From: Gammaproteobacteria bacterium
GTDB taxonomy: Bacteria; Pseudomonadota; Gammaproteobacteria; Steroidobacterales; JABDKV01
Length of the DNA: 33,782 nt
NCBI GenBank assembly: GCA_013002045.1
Contig: JABDKV010000107.1
Location: 1 to 33,782 of the forward strand
Direction of reading: 5' to 3'
Made by a program: the position numbers and the translations under genes. Positions 10,467 through 19,100 of this stretch are shown in pieces. Below the pieces are notes generated by a model, which saw nothing but the letters and a program-made list of their open reading frames with translations, was not told the origin of the DNA and ran no database searches. Numbering within the stretch: position 1 is the first letter of the stretch; each line of letters starts with the position of its first letter.

Positions 10467-12749
10467 TTATTCGTGGCGCGCAGTCGCGAGTAATAGCGGC
10501 GGCAGCACCAGGAAGTCGATCACCAGCGCCAGTGCAATGGTCAGCGCCAGCAACGAGCCTGTCTCGCGTGTTGGATTGAAATAAGAAAAAGCCAGTACCG
10601 CAAAGCCGGTCACCAGCACGATCGATGTAATGACCAGCGCCAGCCCGACGGTGTGGAAGGCGTGGCGGATGCCATCGGCTGCGTCGAGCCCAAGCTCCCG
10701 TCTTGCACGCATGTATTTCGACATGAAGTGCACGGTATCGTCGACAACGATGCCGAGGCTCATGCACACGACCACCGACAGGGCGAGATCGATGTAACCG
10801 CCGAAAATGCCCCACAGCCCGTAAGCCACCGCCGCCGGGGCGAGATTCGGTAACAGGCTCACCAGCCCAAGTCGGATCGAGCGCAGCGCCAGTGTCAGCA
10901 GCAGTGAAATTGCCACCAGCGCCACCGCTGTGCCGGTAAGCAGTCCGCGGATATTGCGGTGAGTGATATTGGCGAACACCAGGTCAAGCCCGGTACCCGG
11001 GCGGGGCGCTACGGCGGGTGCGTTTTGTGTCAGCCACTGACGCGCACGCCGATCGAGCTCAAGCAGACTCTCGGAGTCGGTCTTGTGCAAGGACACCGTC
11101 AGGCGCGATGCCGAGCGGTCCTGGTCGACGATATTGTCGAGGCTTTCGCCAACCGGCAGTGACAGCTCGTACAGCAACATGAATTGCGCACTAGCGGCAC
11201 GGGAGTCTGGCAGGACGAAAAAAGCCGGATCGTCATCGTTGAATGCACGGTTCAGCGACCTGAGCGTATCGTGCAGACCACTGGTAAAGCCAACACCGGG
11301 CTGGCTCTCAAACCACTGTGAAAATTCCTGCAATTGCTGCAGGTACGCGGGCTCAGTCACACCGTCCGCGACGCCGCTTTCGAGGTCGTAGTAGAGGCGA
11401 TGGATACCGCCAAGATTTCGGTCAATGACCTCGATCGCGCTACGAATCTCGAAGTGCTCGGTAAAATAGTCATGCCAGTGCTCGGTTAGTTCATTGCGAA
11501 AAAGAAAACTCGCAAGAATCAGCACTAATGCGCCGCCGCCGTAAAGCAAGGCCTTCTGTCGGCGTATCAGCCAGTCGGCAAACGCATCGATCGGCAGTTG
11601 CAGCGTGTAGGCGGGCGGTCGCAGCGGTGGCAACAAACGCAACACTGCAGGAAGCAATGTCAGGGACAAAATGAATGCGACGCCAACACCAACGGCTACC
11701 ATGTTGCCGAGGTCGCGATAGGGTGGCGAATCGCTGAGGTTGAGGCTGAGCATGCCGATCGCGGTCGTCAGCGACGTGATGGTGACCGGTCCGAGGTTGA
11801 TGCGCAGCGATTCTGCGATTGCCGCGTCGCGCGTGCGCCCGCGACCGAGTTCGATCAGGTAATTGGACACCACGTGCACACAATCGGCGACCGCAATCGT
11901 CAGTACCACACTGGGAACAAAACCGGCCGTCGGCGACAGGACAAAACCGAGCCAGCCAAAGACACCCATCGTGGCGGCAACCGACAGCGAGATCACAAAC
12001 ATGATCAGCAGCGTTGCTGACAGGCTGCGCAGCAACAGCAACAGCGTCAGCGCTATGGCGAGGTAACTGAGCACGACCAGTGACTGCAGATCGGCGCGGA
12101 TGGCCTCACCCAGTGTCACGCTGTTAGTCGCCGAGCCAGCCAGCACGATACGACCGCAGTCACCGGCATCAATAGTCGCAACAAGCTCACGCGCCGCGGC
12201 GACGGTACGATCGATAGCTTTGTCGTCATTGTCGGGCAGGGCCAGCAGCACAGCGACGCCACTGATGCGGCCGTCGGCGGAGACCAGTGCCGGTACCAGT
12301 CCCGGCTCATTAGCCACGATATCTCTTACTGCAGCGATATCGGCTGGCTGGTAGTCACCTGCCGCCTCGATGACTGCGCGGGTTACCAGCGTGTCGCCCA
12401 TGCTGCGGGTAAAGCGATGATTGGCCAGCGAGGAACTGCGAAATGCATACGGCAGTTGCCAGCCGGACTCGGTCAACCGCTCAACCAGTTGCAGGCACGC
12501 CGGTGTGTAAATCGATTGGTCCGCCTGCACAACGAAAAACAGGCTGTCATTGCCACGATACTTGCGTTCGAGTTCTTCGAGTGCGGCCAGTTGCGGGTTG
12601 TCGTCGGAGAAGTAGACGCGCAGGTCAGTAGTGACACTGAGTTGCGCCATGCCACTGGCAACCAGGATTGCCAGTGCCGTCACCGACAGCGTGAGCAGAA
12701 GCGGGCGTCCGAGTACCAGAGAAGTTAGCGATGTCAGCAGCGCTCGCAC
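10467..12749 (-). CDS. RND-superfamily (MMPL/HAE3-type) exporter
   Basis: Inner-membrane, proton-driven transporter of unknown substrate. The 760-aa protein shows the two-fold RND layout: TM1 (about 15-35), a large periplasmic loop, a block of five membrane segments (about 215-385, containing VLSYLAIALTLLLLLRSL), then TM7 (about 400), a second periplasmic loop and a final block of five segments (about 620-755) with the RND-type SLGIVVDDTVHFMSKYM, where paired acidic residues fit proton relay. It is shorter than AcrB-type pumps and lacks adaptor and outer-membrane partners nearby, matching the HAE3/MMPL class reported for lipids and hopanoid-like cargo. The start is GTG at 12749, 9 bp after the metallophosphoesterase stop, so it is the last gene of a minus-strand operon. 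Substrate cannot be assigned from sequence. Confidence 0.85.
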   Translation of the reverse strand: MRALLTSLTSLVLGRPLLLTLSVTALAILVASGMAQLSVTTDLRVYFSDDNPQLAALEELERKYRGNDSLFFVVQADQSIYTPACLQLVERLTESGWQLPYAFRSSSLANHRFTRSMGDTLVTRAVIEAAGDYQPADIAAVRDIVANEPGLVPALVSADGRISGVAVLLALPDNDDKAIDRTVAAARELVATIDAGDCGRIVLAGSATNSVTLGEAIRADLQSLVVLSYLAIALTLLLLLRSLSATLLIMFVISLSVAATMGVFGWLGFVLSPTAGFVPSVVLTIAVADCVHVVSNYLIELGRGRTRDAAIAESLRINLGPVTITSLTTAIGMLSLNLSDSPPYRDLGNMVAVGVGVAFILSLTLLPAVLRLLPPLRPPAYTLQLPIDAFADWLIRRQKALLYGGGALVLILASFLFRNELTEHWHDYFTEHFEIRSAIEVIDRNLGGIHRLYYDLESGVADGVTEPAYLQQLQEFSQWFESQPGVGFTSGLHDTLRSLNRAFNDDDPAFFVLPDSRAASAQFMLLYELSLPVGESLDNIVDQDRSASRLTVSLHKTDSESLLELDRRARQWLTQNAPAVAPRPGTGLDLVFANITHRNIRGLLTGTAVALVAISLLLTLALRSIRLGLVSLLPNLAPAAVAYGLWGIFGGYIDLALSVVVCMSLGIVVDDTVHFMSKYMRARRELGLDAADGIRHAFHTVGLALVITSIVLVTGFAVLAFSYFNPTRETGSLLALTIALALVIDFLVLPPLLLATARHE

Positions 12750-12758
12750 TGGCTGTCG

Positions 12759-13742
12759 TCAGAACAGGATCCACCACGGAGTGTGCCGCGGTGTAAAGCG
12801 AAAAACAGCGCTGGCATTGGCATCGATCGACACTTCTACCCAACCGACGTCCGGTGCGCCCATAACTTGTAGTCGGGTGAAATTGCTCAGTACTGCGCCG
12901 CTGTCGGGATGGCGCAGCGGTTGATCGACGATAAGGTCGTGGCTGTCGCCATGAATCAGCAGTATTGGTCGTGAGGTGGCCGCCGCCAAAGTCTGTAGCC
13001 GTTGCACCACCGGTTCGTAGCTGGATCGATACGGATCGTCGGCCGGTGCAGTCAGGCCCATATCGGCATGGGTTGCCAGCACCAGTGCTGTGGCGTCGCT
13101 GTCCTCAGCGCGGGAAAAAGCCTGCTCGATCCAGGCGACGGCCGCTTCCTTGCGCTCTACGGCGGCAGCATCGTCAGCGGCGGTCCTGCCATCGAAAATC
13201 GATCCGGCATTCCAGCTGCCAGGCATGTTGAAAGCCGAAAACACGACGTCGTCGTGTCGCCAGCGCTGATTTTCGACATAGTCGGTGTAAAGCTCGTCCT
13301 GTGACTGCGACACGACCGCTATCGGCCGGGCACCGAGACTCTGTGCGGGATTGGCGAAGAATGTTGCGCGCAGCACCTGCAAGCGTTCCAGTGGCTGGTA
13401 GCTGCCGGTAGTCCGGTCGTGGCAGTCAGCCCACTCGTTGTCCCCTGGCGTGTAGATCACGGCATGGTTTAGCCGTTGCAACTGGTCGAGACGATGCTGA
13501 TAAGTGTCCTCGTCACAGGGAAACCAGAGGATGTCACCGACATGAATAACAAAATCCAGTGTGCTGGCGTCGATCTCTTTCAAGGCATGACGAAACCGGG
13601 GAAAGTCGAGGCCCTGGTAGGGCGCATCGCCGATTACAGCGAAGCGAACCTGTCCATCACCGGTCGCAGTCGTCGTTAACGGGGTTTGCTCACACCCGGC
13701 AGCGAACAGGATGACAGCAGTCAGCCAGCCCGCGTTACGCAT
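12759..13742 (-). CDS. Lipoprotein calcineurin-like metallophosphoesterase
   Basis: Predicted phosphatase or phosphodiesterase anchored outside the inner membrane. I move the start from the track's 13892 to ATG 13742, because this gives a lipoprotein signal peptide (MRNAGWLTAVILFAAGC, lipobox AAGC, Cys17) and shortens the overlap with the preceding gene to 8 bp (ATGCGTAA). The 327-aa product then shows the metal-binding series of the family in order: FAVIGDAPY (about 35), FVIHVGDI (about 64), YTPGDNEWADCHDR (about 98) and LLIHGDSHD near the C-terminal third. The GDNEW motif is the family's GNHE-like block; the last motif has Asp where many relatives have His (GHxH). Context: second-last gene of an operon with an oxidoreductase and an RND exporter. 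Substrate unknown. Confidence 0.8.
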   Translation of the reverse strand: MRNAGWLTAVILFAAGCEQTPLTTTATGDGQVRFAVIGDAPYQGLDFPRFRHALKEIDASTLDFVIHVGDILWFPCDEDTYQHRLDQLQRLNHAVIYTPGDNEWADCHDRTTGSYQPLERLQVLRATFFANPAQSLGARPIAVVSQSQDELYTDYVENQRWRHDDVVFSAFNMPGSWNAGSIFDGRTAADDAAAVERKEAAVAWIEQAFSRAEDSDATALVLATHADMGLTAPADDPYRSSYEPVVQRLQTLAAATSRPILLIHGDSHDLIVDQPLRHPDSGAVLSNFTRLQVMGAPDVGWVEVSIDANASAVFRFTPRHTPWWILF

Positions 13743-15021
13743 CGAGTACCCGTCGCCGACGTAGACCGAGGCGATACTCATCGAAAAAATGTTGCCGCAG
13801 GGCGCGCGCGAAACCCAGCTCCGGATCCGCGTCGAGACCGTCAGCAAGGCGAATGATCTGGCGGTAGTACCAGGCCGCCGCCCCTTGCGCATTTAGCGCA
13901 CGCACTGCCCCGACCGGACTTGTCGGCCGCAGGATGCCGCGACCGAGGCGCAGGTGTTGTTCGTCACGGCGCGCCTCGGTGCGGTCACCGGAAAAAAACG
14001 CCAGCGGCAAGTCGGGCTCGACACACAATGGCCTGGCCAGGCCAATGACATCTGTCAGCTTGTCGCCGATCGCTTCGCGCATGAACTCATAGTCACGTAT
14101 ACCGCCGGTAACTGCCAACGGCAAAGACGTCGCTTTGCGAATGGTCTGGGCGTAGTCAAGGAAGTAGGCCTCCCGGGCACGGGTCGATGACCGCTGTTCC
14201 GGTTGCTCGTCTGCCCCCAGGCCCAGCAGGCGCGGACGCTCATAGGTACCGCCGGAAATCTCCAGCAAATCGATTCCCGCCTGTTCCAGCCAGCCGGCCA
14301 CGGTGGCGCTGTCGTCGAGATCGAATCCGCCTTTCTGGAAGTCGGCTGAGTTCAGCTTCACCGCGACCGGGAAGTCGTCGCCGACGCGCTGGCGCGTGGC
14401 GGCAACAATATCGAGCAGGAAGCGGGCGCGATTCTGCAAAGAGCCACCCCAGTCGTCTGTGCGCTGGTTAGTCAGCGGCGAAAGGAACTGGCTCGCCAGG
14501 TAGCCGTGCGCTCCGTGGATCTGTACGCCGGTAAAGCCCGCCAGACGAGCCTGTTCGGCGACCTGTGCATAAGACTCTACGATCGGAGGTATCTCAGCGG
14601 CCTGCAGCGCGCGCGGTCGCGCAAAGTTGCCCAGTATCCGCAGTTGCACTGCCGATGGCGCCACCGGGTGATTGTTGACGATTCGACTGCACTGCCGACC
14701 GGGATGACTAATCTGCATCCACAGGTGATTGCCGCCGCTGGTGCCGGCCGCCGCCAGTCCGCGTAGTGACTCGAGCGCGTCGTTGTTATCGACGACCAGG
14801 TTGCCGGGACGTTCGAGATAGCGCCTGTCCACCATCACATTGCCGGTTACCAGCAGACCGGCACCGCCCTGTGACCAGCGCCGGTACAGGGTCTCCAGCC
14901 TGGCAGTCGACCGTCCATGAGCGTCAGCCAGGCCCTCGGTCATGGCCGCTTTCATCAGGCGATTGGGCAGGCGCGCGCCACAGGGTAAATCTAGCGGGGT
15001 CGCTGGCGTTGGTCTGGTCAT
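13735..15021 (-). CDS. NADH:flavin oxidoreductase, Old Yellow Enzyme family
   Basis: FMN-dependent ene-reductase-type TIM barrel of 428 aa. Visible family blocks are the N-terminal PLDLPCGARLPNRLMKAAMTEGLAD, the substrate/FMN segment FTGVQIHGAHGYLASQFLSP followed by TNQRTDDWGGSLQNRARFL, VKLNSADFQKGGF, and phosphate-binding AVTGGIRDYEFM. The HGAHGY block contains the conserved residues that hydrogen-bond the substrate carbonyl. It lacks the C-terminal FeS/FAD module of 2,4-dienoyl-CoA reductase, so it is a single-domain OYE. Physiological substrate is unknown. It overlaps the next gene by 8 bp and follows a small coiled-coil gene by 44 bp, indicating one transcript. Confidence 0.88.
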   Translation of the reverse strand: MTRPTPATPLDLPCGARLPNRLMKAAMTEGLADAHGRSTARLETLYRRWSQGGAGLLVTGNVMVDRRYLERPGNLVVDNNDALESLRGLAAAGTSGGNHLWMQISHPGRQCSRIVNNHPVAPSAVQLRILGNFARPRALQAAEIPPIVESYAQVAEQARLAGFTGVQIHGAHGYLASQFLSPLTNQRTDDWGGSLQNRARFLLDIVAATRQRVGDDFPVAVKLNSADFQKGGFDLDDSATVAGWLEQAGIDLLEISGGTYERPRLLGLGADEQPEQRSSTRAREAYFLDYAQTIRKATSLPLAVTGGIRDYEFMREAIGDKLTDVIGLARPLCVEPDLPLAFFSGDRTEARRDEQHLRLGRGILRPTSPVGAVRALNAQGAAAWYYRQIIRLADGLDADPELGFARALRQHFFDEYRLGLRRRRVLDA

Positions 15022-15065
15022 CGCCCCAGTTTACCGGGTGCGTGGACCAGCCTGGTTGGGAGAAG

Positions 15066-15389
15066 TCAGCCGGCGGTGCTGATGTGCTCGTAAGGATCGC
15101 TGTCGTCGAGGATCTCGACCAGCGTGGTCATCTCGGCGAGACGTCGCTCAAGCTCTGCAATCCGCCGCTCCGCTGATTCGTCGACCACCGGCTTGTGCAT
15201 CAGCAGTGCCCGTTCGAGGCCATCGATAATATCGGCGCGCTCCGCGAGTTCGGCCTGTGCGGTAGCGCGTGATGAGCGTAACTTCTTCTTGAGAAAGGCG
15301 ATTCGACGATCGCGGCGCGCGAGTGAGCGGCGCAGCCGGCGTAGCTCGGCATCGGTGTCCGTGGTTTCGGGCAGCAGGGTCCAGGGCAT
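15066..15389 (-). CDS. Small charged coiled-coil protein, unknown function
   Basis: 107 aa with no family I recognise. The body (about residues 12-95) is almost entirely charged helix with heptad-like spacing (ELRRLRRSLARRDRRIAFLKK, ERRIAELERRLAEMTTLVEIL), so a coiled coil is likely; the N-terminal half is Arg/Lys-rich and the C-terminus acidic. No signal peptide or membrane segment. A strong CAGGAG ribosome site sits 6 bases before the ATG, which argues for a real gene. It is the first gene of the minus-strand operon continuing to the OYE, metallophosphoesterase and RND exporter. Confidence 0.65.
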   Translation of the reverse strand: MPWTLLPETTDTDAELRRLRRSLARRDRRIAFLKKKLRSSRATAQAELAERADIIDGLERALLMHKPVVDESAERRIAELERRLAEMTTLVEILDDSDPYEHISTAG

Positions 15390-15429
15390 CGGTTACTCCT
15401 GATGTTCGATCAGTTTGCAGTTTGCCACT

Positions 15430-15448
15430 ATATGCAATTGCAGCATAT
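15430..15448. promoter_or_regulatory. Inverted repeat upstream of the coiled-coil/OYE/RND operon
   Basis: ATATGC-7 bp-GCATAT, with a nested TGCAATTGCA palindrome, about 40 bp upstream of the ATG at 15389. Size and position fit a dimeric repressor or activator site, but no regulator gene lies beside it. Confidence 0.35.
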
Positions 15449-15473
15449 CGGTGAAAACCCTCACGCTGTGGTC

Positions 15474-15502
15474 TTGTAGACATAAATGCCTGTTTTTGTA
15501 AT
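15474..15502 (+). promoter_or_regulatory. Candidate sigma70 promoter for the fmdB-like/aspS unit
   Basis: TTGTAG (15474-15479), 17-bp spacer, TGTAAT (15497-15502); -35 match 3/6, -10 match 5/6. It lies in a 239-bp gene-free gap (15390-15628) shared by two divergent units. The rest of that gap contains a small GC-rich hairpin around 15580 and nothing else I can name. Confidence 0.3.
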
Positions 15503-15628
15503 GGTTTGAGCGGCCTGCATACCACGGGCAGGTGCACGGCGACAGACTTCGACTTCCAACCGGGTCTTGAAATAGGCAGAATCCGGCCCCAGTCCGGGGC
15601 AGGTCCGGCAATGAATGAGTGACTAGCA

Positions 15629-15955
15629 ATGCCTATTTATGAATATCAGTGCGAATCGTGCGGCCACCAGCTCGAGGCCTTGCAAAAAGTCAGCGATCCG
15701 AGGCTGACCGATTGTCCCCAGTGCAGTGAGTCGGCGCTGGTCAAACGTGTCTCGGCACCGAGTTTCAGGCTCAAGGGCGGCGGCTGGTACGAGACTGATT
15801 TCAAGACAGGCAACAAGCGCAACCTCGCTGGCGACGACAAGCCCAAGCCCGACAAGAGCAAATCGGCGGATAAGGGCAGCAAAGACACCACCAGTAAAGC
15901 CGCCGGCGCCGGTGACAGCAAGCCGGCAGCTAAAAACAGCGGTACCAGCGACTGA
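15629..15955 (+). CDS. FmdB-family zinc ribbon protein
   Basis: Small protein (108 aa) with the canonical FmdB/CxxC_CxxC_SSSS start MPIYEYQCESCGHQLEALQK and the second cysteine pair DCPQCSE, giving a four-Cys zinc ribbon over residues 8-36. After the ribbon (SAPSFRLKGGGWYETDF) comes a low-complexity Lys/Ser/Ala/Asp tail of about 45 residues, likely disordered. Molecular function of the family is not established; the name comes from a gene linked to formamidase regulation. It lies 83 bp upstream of aspS on the same strand, a linkage I recall from other gammaproteobacteria, so co-transcription is likely. The ribosome site is weak, but the conserved N-terminus fixes the ATG. Confidence 0.9.
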   Translation: MPIYEYQCESCGHQLEALQKVSDPRLTDCPQCSESALVKRVSAPSFRLKGGGWYETDFKTGNKRNLAGDDKPKPDKSKSADKGSKDTTSKAAGAGDSKPAAKNSGTSD

Positions 15956-16038
15956 TCCGAGGTTGCGACTTGCACTGACACTGCTTACCATCGGCCGCTT
16001 TCGCGCAACAAGCGCCTCACACCCGAACAGTCATCATC

Positions 16039-17808
16039 ATGCGTACTCACTACTGCGGTGAGGTAACAGCCGAGCATATCGACAGCGAAGTCGAAGTAGC
16101 CGGCTGGGTCCACAACCGCCGCGATCACGGCGGTGTCATCTTTATCGATCTGCGTGACCGGGAAGGCCTGGTACAGGTCGTCTTCGATCCTGATCGCGAC
16201 GAGATTTTCCAGCTCGCCGATCGCTGTCGCAGCGAATACATCCTGCGGGTACGAGGTCGCGTACGCCGTCGCCCCGAAGGCATGATCAACCCCAACATGA
16301 CCACCGGCGAGATAGAGTTGCTGGCAATCGATGCGACGGTACTCAGCGAGGCTGAAACACCCCCGTTTCACCACGATGAGCCGGCGGGTGAGGAATTGCG
16401 CCTGCGTCATCGTTATCTCGACCTGCGCCGCCCGCAAATGCTGGATAACCTGTTATTACGCCACGCCGTAACCCGGGCATTGCGCGGGTTCCTCGACCAG
16501 CATGGTTTTATCGATGTGGAAACACCGATGCTGACCAAGGCGACACCGGAAGGTGCGCGTGACTACCTTGTACCCAGTCGCACGCACGCCGGTAAGTTCT
16601 TTTCGTTGCCGCAGTCGCCGCAGCTGTTCAAGCAGCTACTCATGATGTCGGGCCTGGATCGCTACTACCAGGTCGTGCGCTGTTTCCGCGATGAGGATTT
16701 GCGTGCTGATCGCCAGCCCGAGTTTACTCAGCTCGATATCGAGATGTCCTTCATCGATGAAGAGCAGCTGATGGCGCTGATGGAGCAAATGATACGCAGC
16801 GTGTTCAGTGACGTGGCCGAAATCGACCTGCCGGACCCGTTTCCACGGCTGACCTATGCTGACGCCGTTGCGGCCTACGGGACCGACCGACCCGATTTAC
16901 GCAACCCGTTGCGTCTTTACGAAGTCAGCGATCTGGTCAGCGATGTCGAGTTCAAAGTATTTGCCGGCCCTGCCAGTGATCCGGCGGGTCGTGTTGCAGC
17001 ACTGCCAGTCCCTGGTGGTAGCAAGCTGACCCGCAAGGAAATCGATGAATACACCGCGCTCGTCGGGCGACACGGCGCCCGTGGTCTCGGTTACATCAAG
17101 GTCAATGACGCCAGTAGCGGACGCGATGGACTGCAATCGCCCATCGTCAAGTTCCTGCCCGACGAAGTATTGAGCGAGCTGGTTACGCGCACCGGCGTCA
17201 GCGATGGCGACCTGATCTTCTTTGGTGCCGGCAAACGCAAGATCGTCAATGACTCGATGAGTGTGCTGCGTGAACAGCTGGGACGGGACCTGGAGCTGAC
17301 ACGTTCCGGCTGGGCCCCACTCTGGGTGGTCGACTTCCCGATGTTCGAGCACAACGACGACGAGCAACGCTGGGATCCGCTGCATCACCCCTTTACCGCA
17401 CCGGTTGACCTGGACCTGGAGCGGCTACGAGAGGCGCCCGGCGAGGCGCTTTCGCGCGCCTATGACCTGGTGGTGAACGGCTCGGAAATCGGCGGTGGCT
17501 CGATCCGTATCAGCGACCGCGATACCCAGCTGGCCGTTTTTGATCTGCTCGATATCGAGCGCGAGGAGGCCGAGTCGCGGTTTGGCTTCCTGCTCGATGC
17601 ACTGCGTTACGGCTGTCCGCCGCTGGGCGGTATTGCCTTTGGGCTGGACCGCATGGTGATGCTGTTGGCGGGTGCCAGCAGTATTCGTGATGTCATCGCG
17701 TTCCCCAAGACCCAGACGGCGCACTGTCCGCTGACCGACGCGCCGGCCGAGACGACGAAAAAGCACCTGCGTGAGCTCAGTATCGAGGTACGCAAGCCGC
17801 GCAAGTGA
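16039..17808 (+). CDS. aspS: Aspartate-tRNA ligase (probably non-discriminating)
   Basis: Class II aminoacyl-tRNA synthetase, 589 aa. It has an N-terminal OB-fold anticodon domain (1-105), catalytic motif 2 [23 protein letters not shown], the bacterial GAD insertion (about 285-420) and motif 3 [23 protein letters not shown]. Residues His30 (RRDHGG) and Gly81 (RPEGMIN) match the Pseudomonas aeruginosa type rather than E. coli (Leu and Lys at the equivalent sites); in that enzyme these residues go with charging of both tRNA-Asp and tRNA-Asn. This predicts that Asn-tRNA is completed by GatCAB. The start ATG gives the canonical MRTHYCGEV; no good Shine-Dalgarno is seen. A strong terminator lies about 120 bp after the stop. 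The frequent followers yebC/ruvCAB are absent. Confidence 0.96.
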   Translation: MRTHYCGEVTAEHIDSEVEVAGWVHNRRDHGGVIFIDLRDREGLVQVVFDPDRDEIFQLADRCRSEYILRVRGRVRRRPEGMINPNMTTGEIELLAIDATVLSEAETPPFHHDEPAGEELRLRHRYLDLRRPQMLDNLLLRHAVTRALRGFLDQHGFIDVETPMLTKATPEGARDYLVPSRTHAGKFFSLPQSPQLFKQLLMMSGLDRYYQVVRCFRDEDLRADRQPEFTQLDIEMSFIDEEQLMALMEQMIRSVFSDVAEIDLPDPFPRLTYADAVAAYGTDRPDLRNPLRLYEVSDLVSDVEFKVFAGPASDPAGRVAALPVPGGSKLTRKEIDEYTALVGRHGARGLGYIKVNDASSGRDGLQSPIVKFLPDEVLSELVTRTGVSDGDLIFFGAGKRKIVNDSMSVLREQLGRDLELTRSGWAPLWVVDFPMFEHNDDEQRWDPLHHPFTAPVDLDLERLREAPGEALSRAYDLVVNGSEIGGGSIRISDRDTQLAVFDLLDIEREEAESRFGFLLDALRYGCPPLGGIAFGLDRMVMLLAGASSIRDVIAFPKTQTAHCPLTDAPAETTKKHLRELSIEVRKPRK

Positions 17809-17930
17809 TTGTGGTCGTAGGGGGAATTACGGGGTGTCTCTGGTGGTTTACCCGGATAGGCGAAAACCGGACTGGCGGGCACACTAACAACCGTCTCCCT
17901 TATTGATCCCCCTTTATTTGAGACTTCCTG

Positions 17931-17961
17931 AATGCCCTGCGACTCGCAGGGCATTTTTTTT
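17931..17961 (+). terminator. Rho-independent terminator after aspS
   Basis: An 11-bp perfect stem AATGCCCTGCG/CGCAGGGCATT with a 3-base loop, running directly into eight T. It is a textbook intrinsic terminator on the plus strand and ends the fmdB-like/aspS unit about 120 bp past the stop. On the minus strand it has no T tract, so it does not serve the GGDEF gene. Confidence 0.92.
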
Positions 17962-17967
17962 GCCCCG

Positions 17968-18867
17968 CTAGTGTGTGACCCGCAGCGCCAGTTCGTCGCA
18001 ATGAGCGGGTCCTTCATCGTTGTCGGCCAGCCAGAATGCCGGTTCGGCGGCAATATGGACCGCGTTGCGGCCGCCGCGCTTGGAGTCGTACAAGGCGGTA
18101 TCGGCAGCCGATAAAAACGCTGTGCTGTCCGCCAGGCGCCGGTTCATTTCAGCAATACCCTGGCTCACAGTGACCTGGACTGAGTCATGACCGAGGGAAA
18201 AACGACTGTTCTCTATGCCGACCCGAATGCGCTCGGCGATTTCGTGGGCATTCTCCTGGGTCGCCTGCGGCAGGATGATGGCAAACTCCTCGCCGCCGAA
18301 TCGGCACACTACGTCGCTGCTGCGGACGATACTGCAGCAGATGTCAGCGATTGCTGTCAGCACACGGTCACCGGCAGGGTGGCCATAGCGGTCGTTGACT
18401 GCCTTGAAATGATCAACATCCAGCATAATCAGTGACAGGGGGATTTTGTCGCGCCGCCAGCGTGAGATCTGCAATTGCAGGTGATCCAGCAGGTAGCTGC
18501 GGTTGTACAGACCAGTCAGAGGGTCTCGTTCGAGCAGAGATTCAAGCCGCTTGCGGTGGGCGACGACCAGTGAGACCGCCGAGGCTACAGCCCAGATTGC
18601 CAGCAGCGACAACAGGCGGTTCATGACTATAACCTGTACCGGCGCGCCTGGTGCGGACAACCAGATACCGAGCAGTGTCAGGACCGTCGCACTTCCGGCA
18701 AGTGCAAACACAATGCGATGCCGGTCGGTAAACAGCCCGAGCAATACCAGCAACACATAAGGCACACCACCGGCAACACCCAGTCTCTGTGTGAGGTCGA
18801 AGGCGAAAATCGCACATCCGACAACCACACACAGGAAAGGGAAGAGAAACGAGTCGATCCTGGTCAT
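17968..18867 (-). CDS. Membrane diguanylate cyclase (GGDEF)
   Basis: Predicted enzyme making cyclic-di-GMP from two GTP. The 299-aa protein has four or five hydrophobic segments in residues 5-103 and then a GGDEF domain from DPLTGLYNRSYLLDHL (115-130). The catalytic loop is GGEEF (191-195), an active variant. RSSD at 182-185, exactly five residues before it, is an intact I-site, predicting product feedback inhibition. VSQGIAE and ADTALYDSKRGGRN close the domain. No separate sensor domain is recognisable, so the membrane block itself may sense. A roughly 40-residue C-terminal tail follows the domain. It is a single-gene unit between two other transcripts. Confidence 0.9.
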   Translation of the reverse strand: MTRIDSFLFPFLCVVVGCAIFAFDLTQRLGVAGGVPYVLLVLLGLFTDRHRIVFALAGSATVLTLLGIWLSAPGAPVQVIVMNRLLSLLAIWAVASAVSLVVAHRKRLESLLERDPLTGLYNRSYLLDHLQLQISRWRRDKIPLSLIMLDVDHFKAVNDRYGHPAGDRVLTAIADICCSIVRSSDVVCRFGGEEFAIILPQATQENAHEIAERIRVGIENSRFSLGHDSVQVTVSQGIAEMNRRLADSTAFLSAADTALYDSKRGGRNAVHIAAEPAFWLADNDEGPAHCDELALRVTH

Positions 18868-18911
18868 TTAAGGCTCCGTTCGAACAAATTACTGTCCAAC
18901 CGGAATCCCCC

Positions 18912-19071
18912 GTGTGCCGATCATCTGAAGTGACAGGTCACGTTACAAAGTGTGCCGATAAAAGAGGCGTTTGCCTATCGGGAAAAACCATTACGGCAAG
19001 GGTCTTATGTTGTAAAAACCGCCGGAAAATTGTGACCTGCCTCGCAGAAATGACAATCCCGGTCTTATGTA
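18912..19071. repeat. Short direct repeats in the GGDEF-mutS intergenic gap
   Basis: The 233-bp gap (18868-19100) holds GTGTGCCGAT at 18912 and 18950, GGTCTTATGT at 19001 and 19061 (60 bp apart, each followed by an A-rich TGTAAAA/AAAA stretch and a CCGG tail), the inverted repeat GTGACAGGTCAC at 18930-18941, and a hairpin CCGATA/TATCGG at 18955-18981. No ORF here has coding character. It could be the control region of the GGDEF gene or a decayed repeat element. Confidence 0.4.
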
Positions 19072-19100
19072 AAAGCGTTTTGCCGGCGTTGGTGTGACCA

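Noticed and set aside
13743-13892. Upstream part of the metallophosphoesterase ORF
   Set aside because: It overlaps the oxidoreductase in another frame and hides a clear lipoprotein signal peptide that begins at 13742.
18868-19100. Possible GEMM c-di-GMP riboswitch near the GGDEF gene
   Set aside because: The conserved GEMM core and tetraloop segments were not found on either strand.
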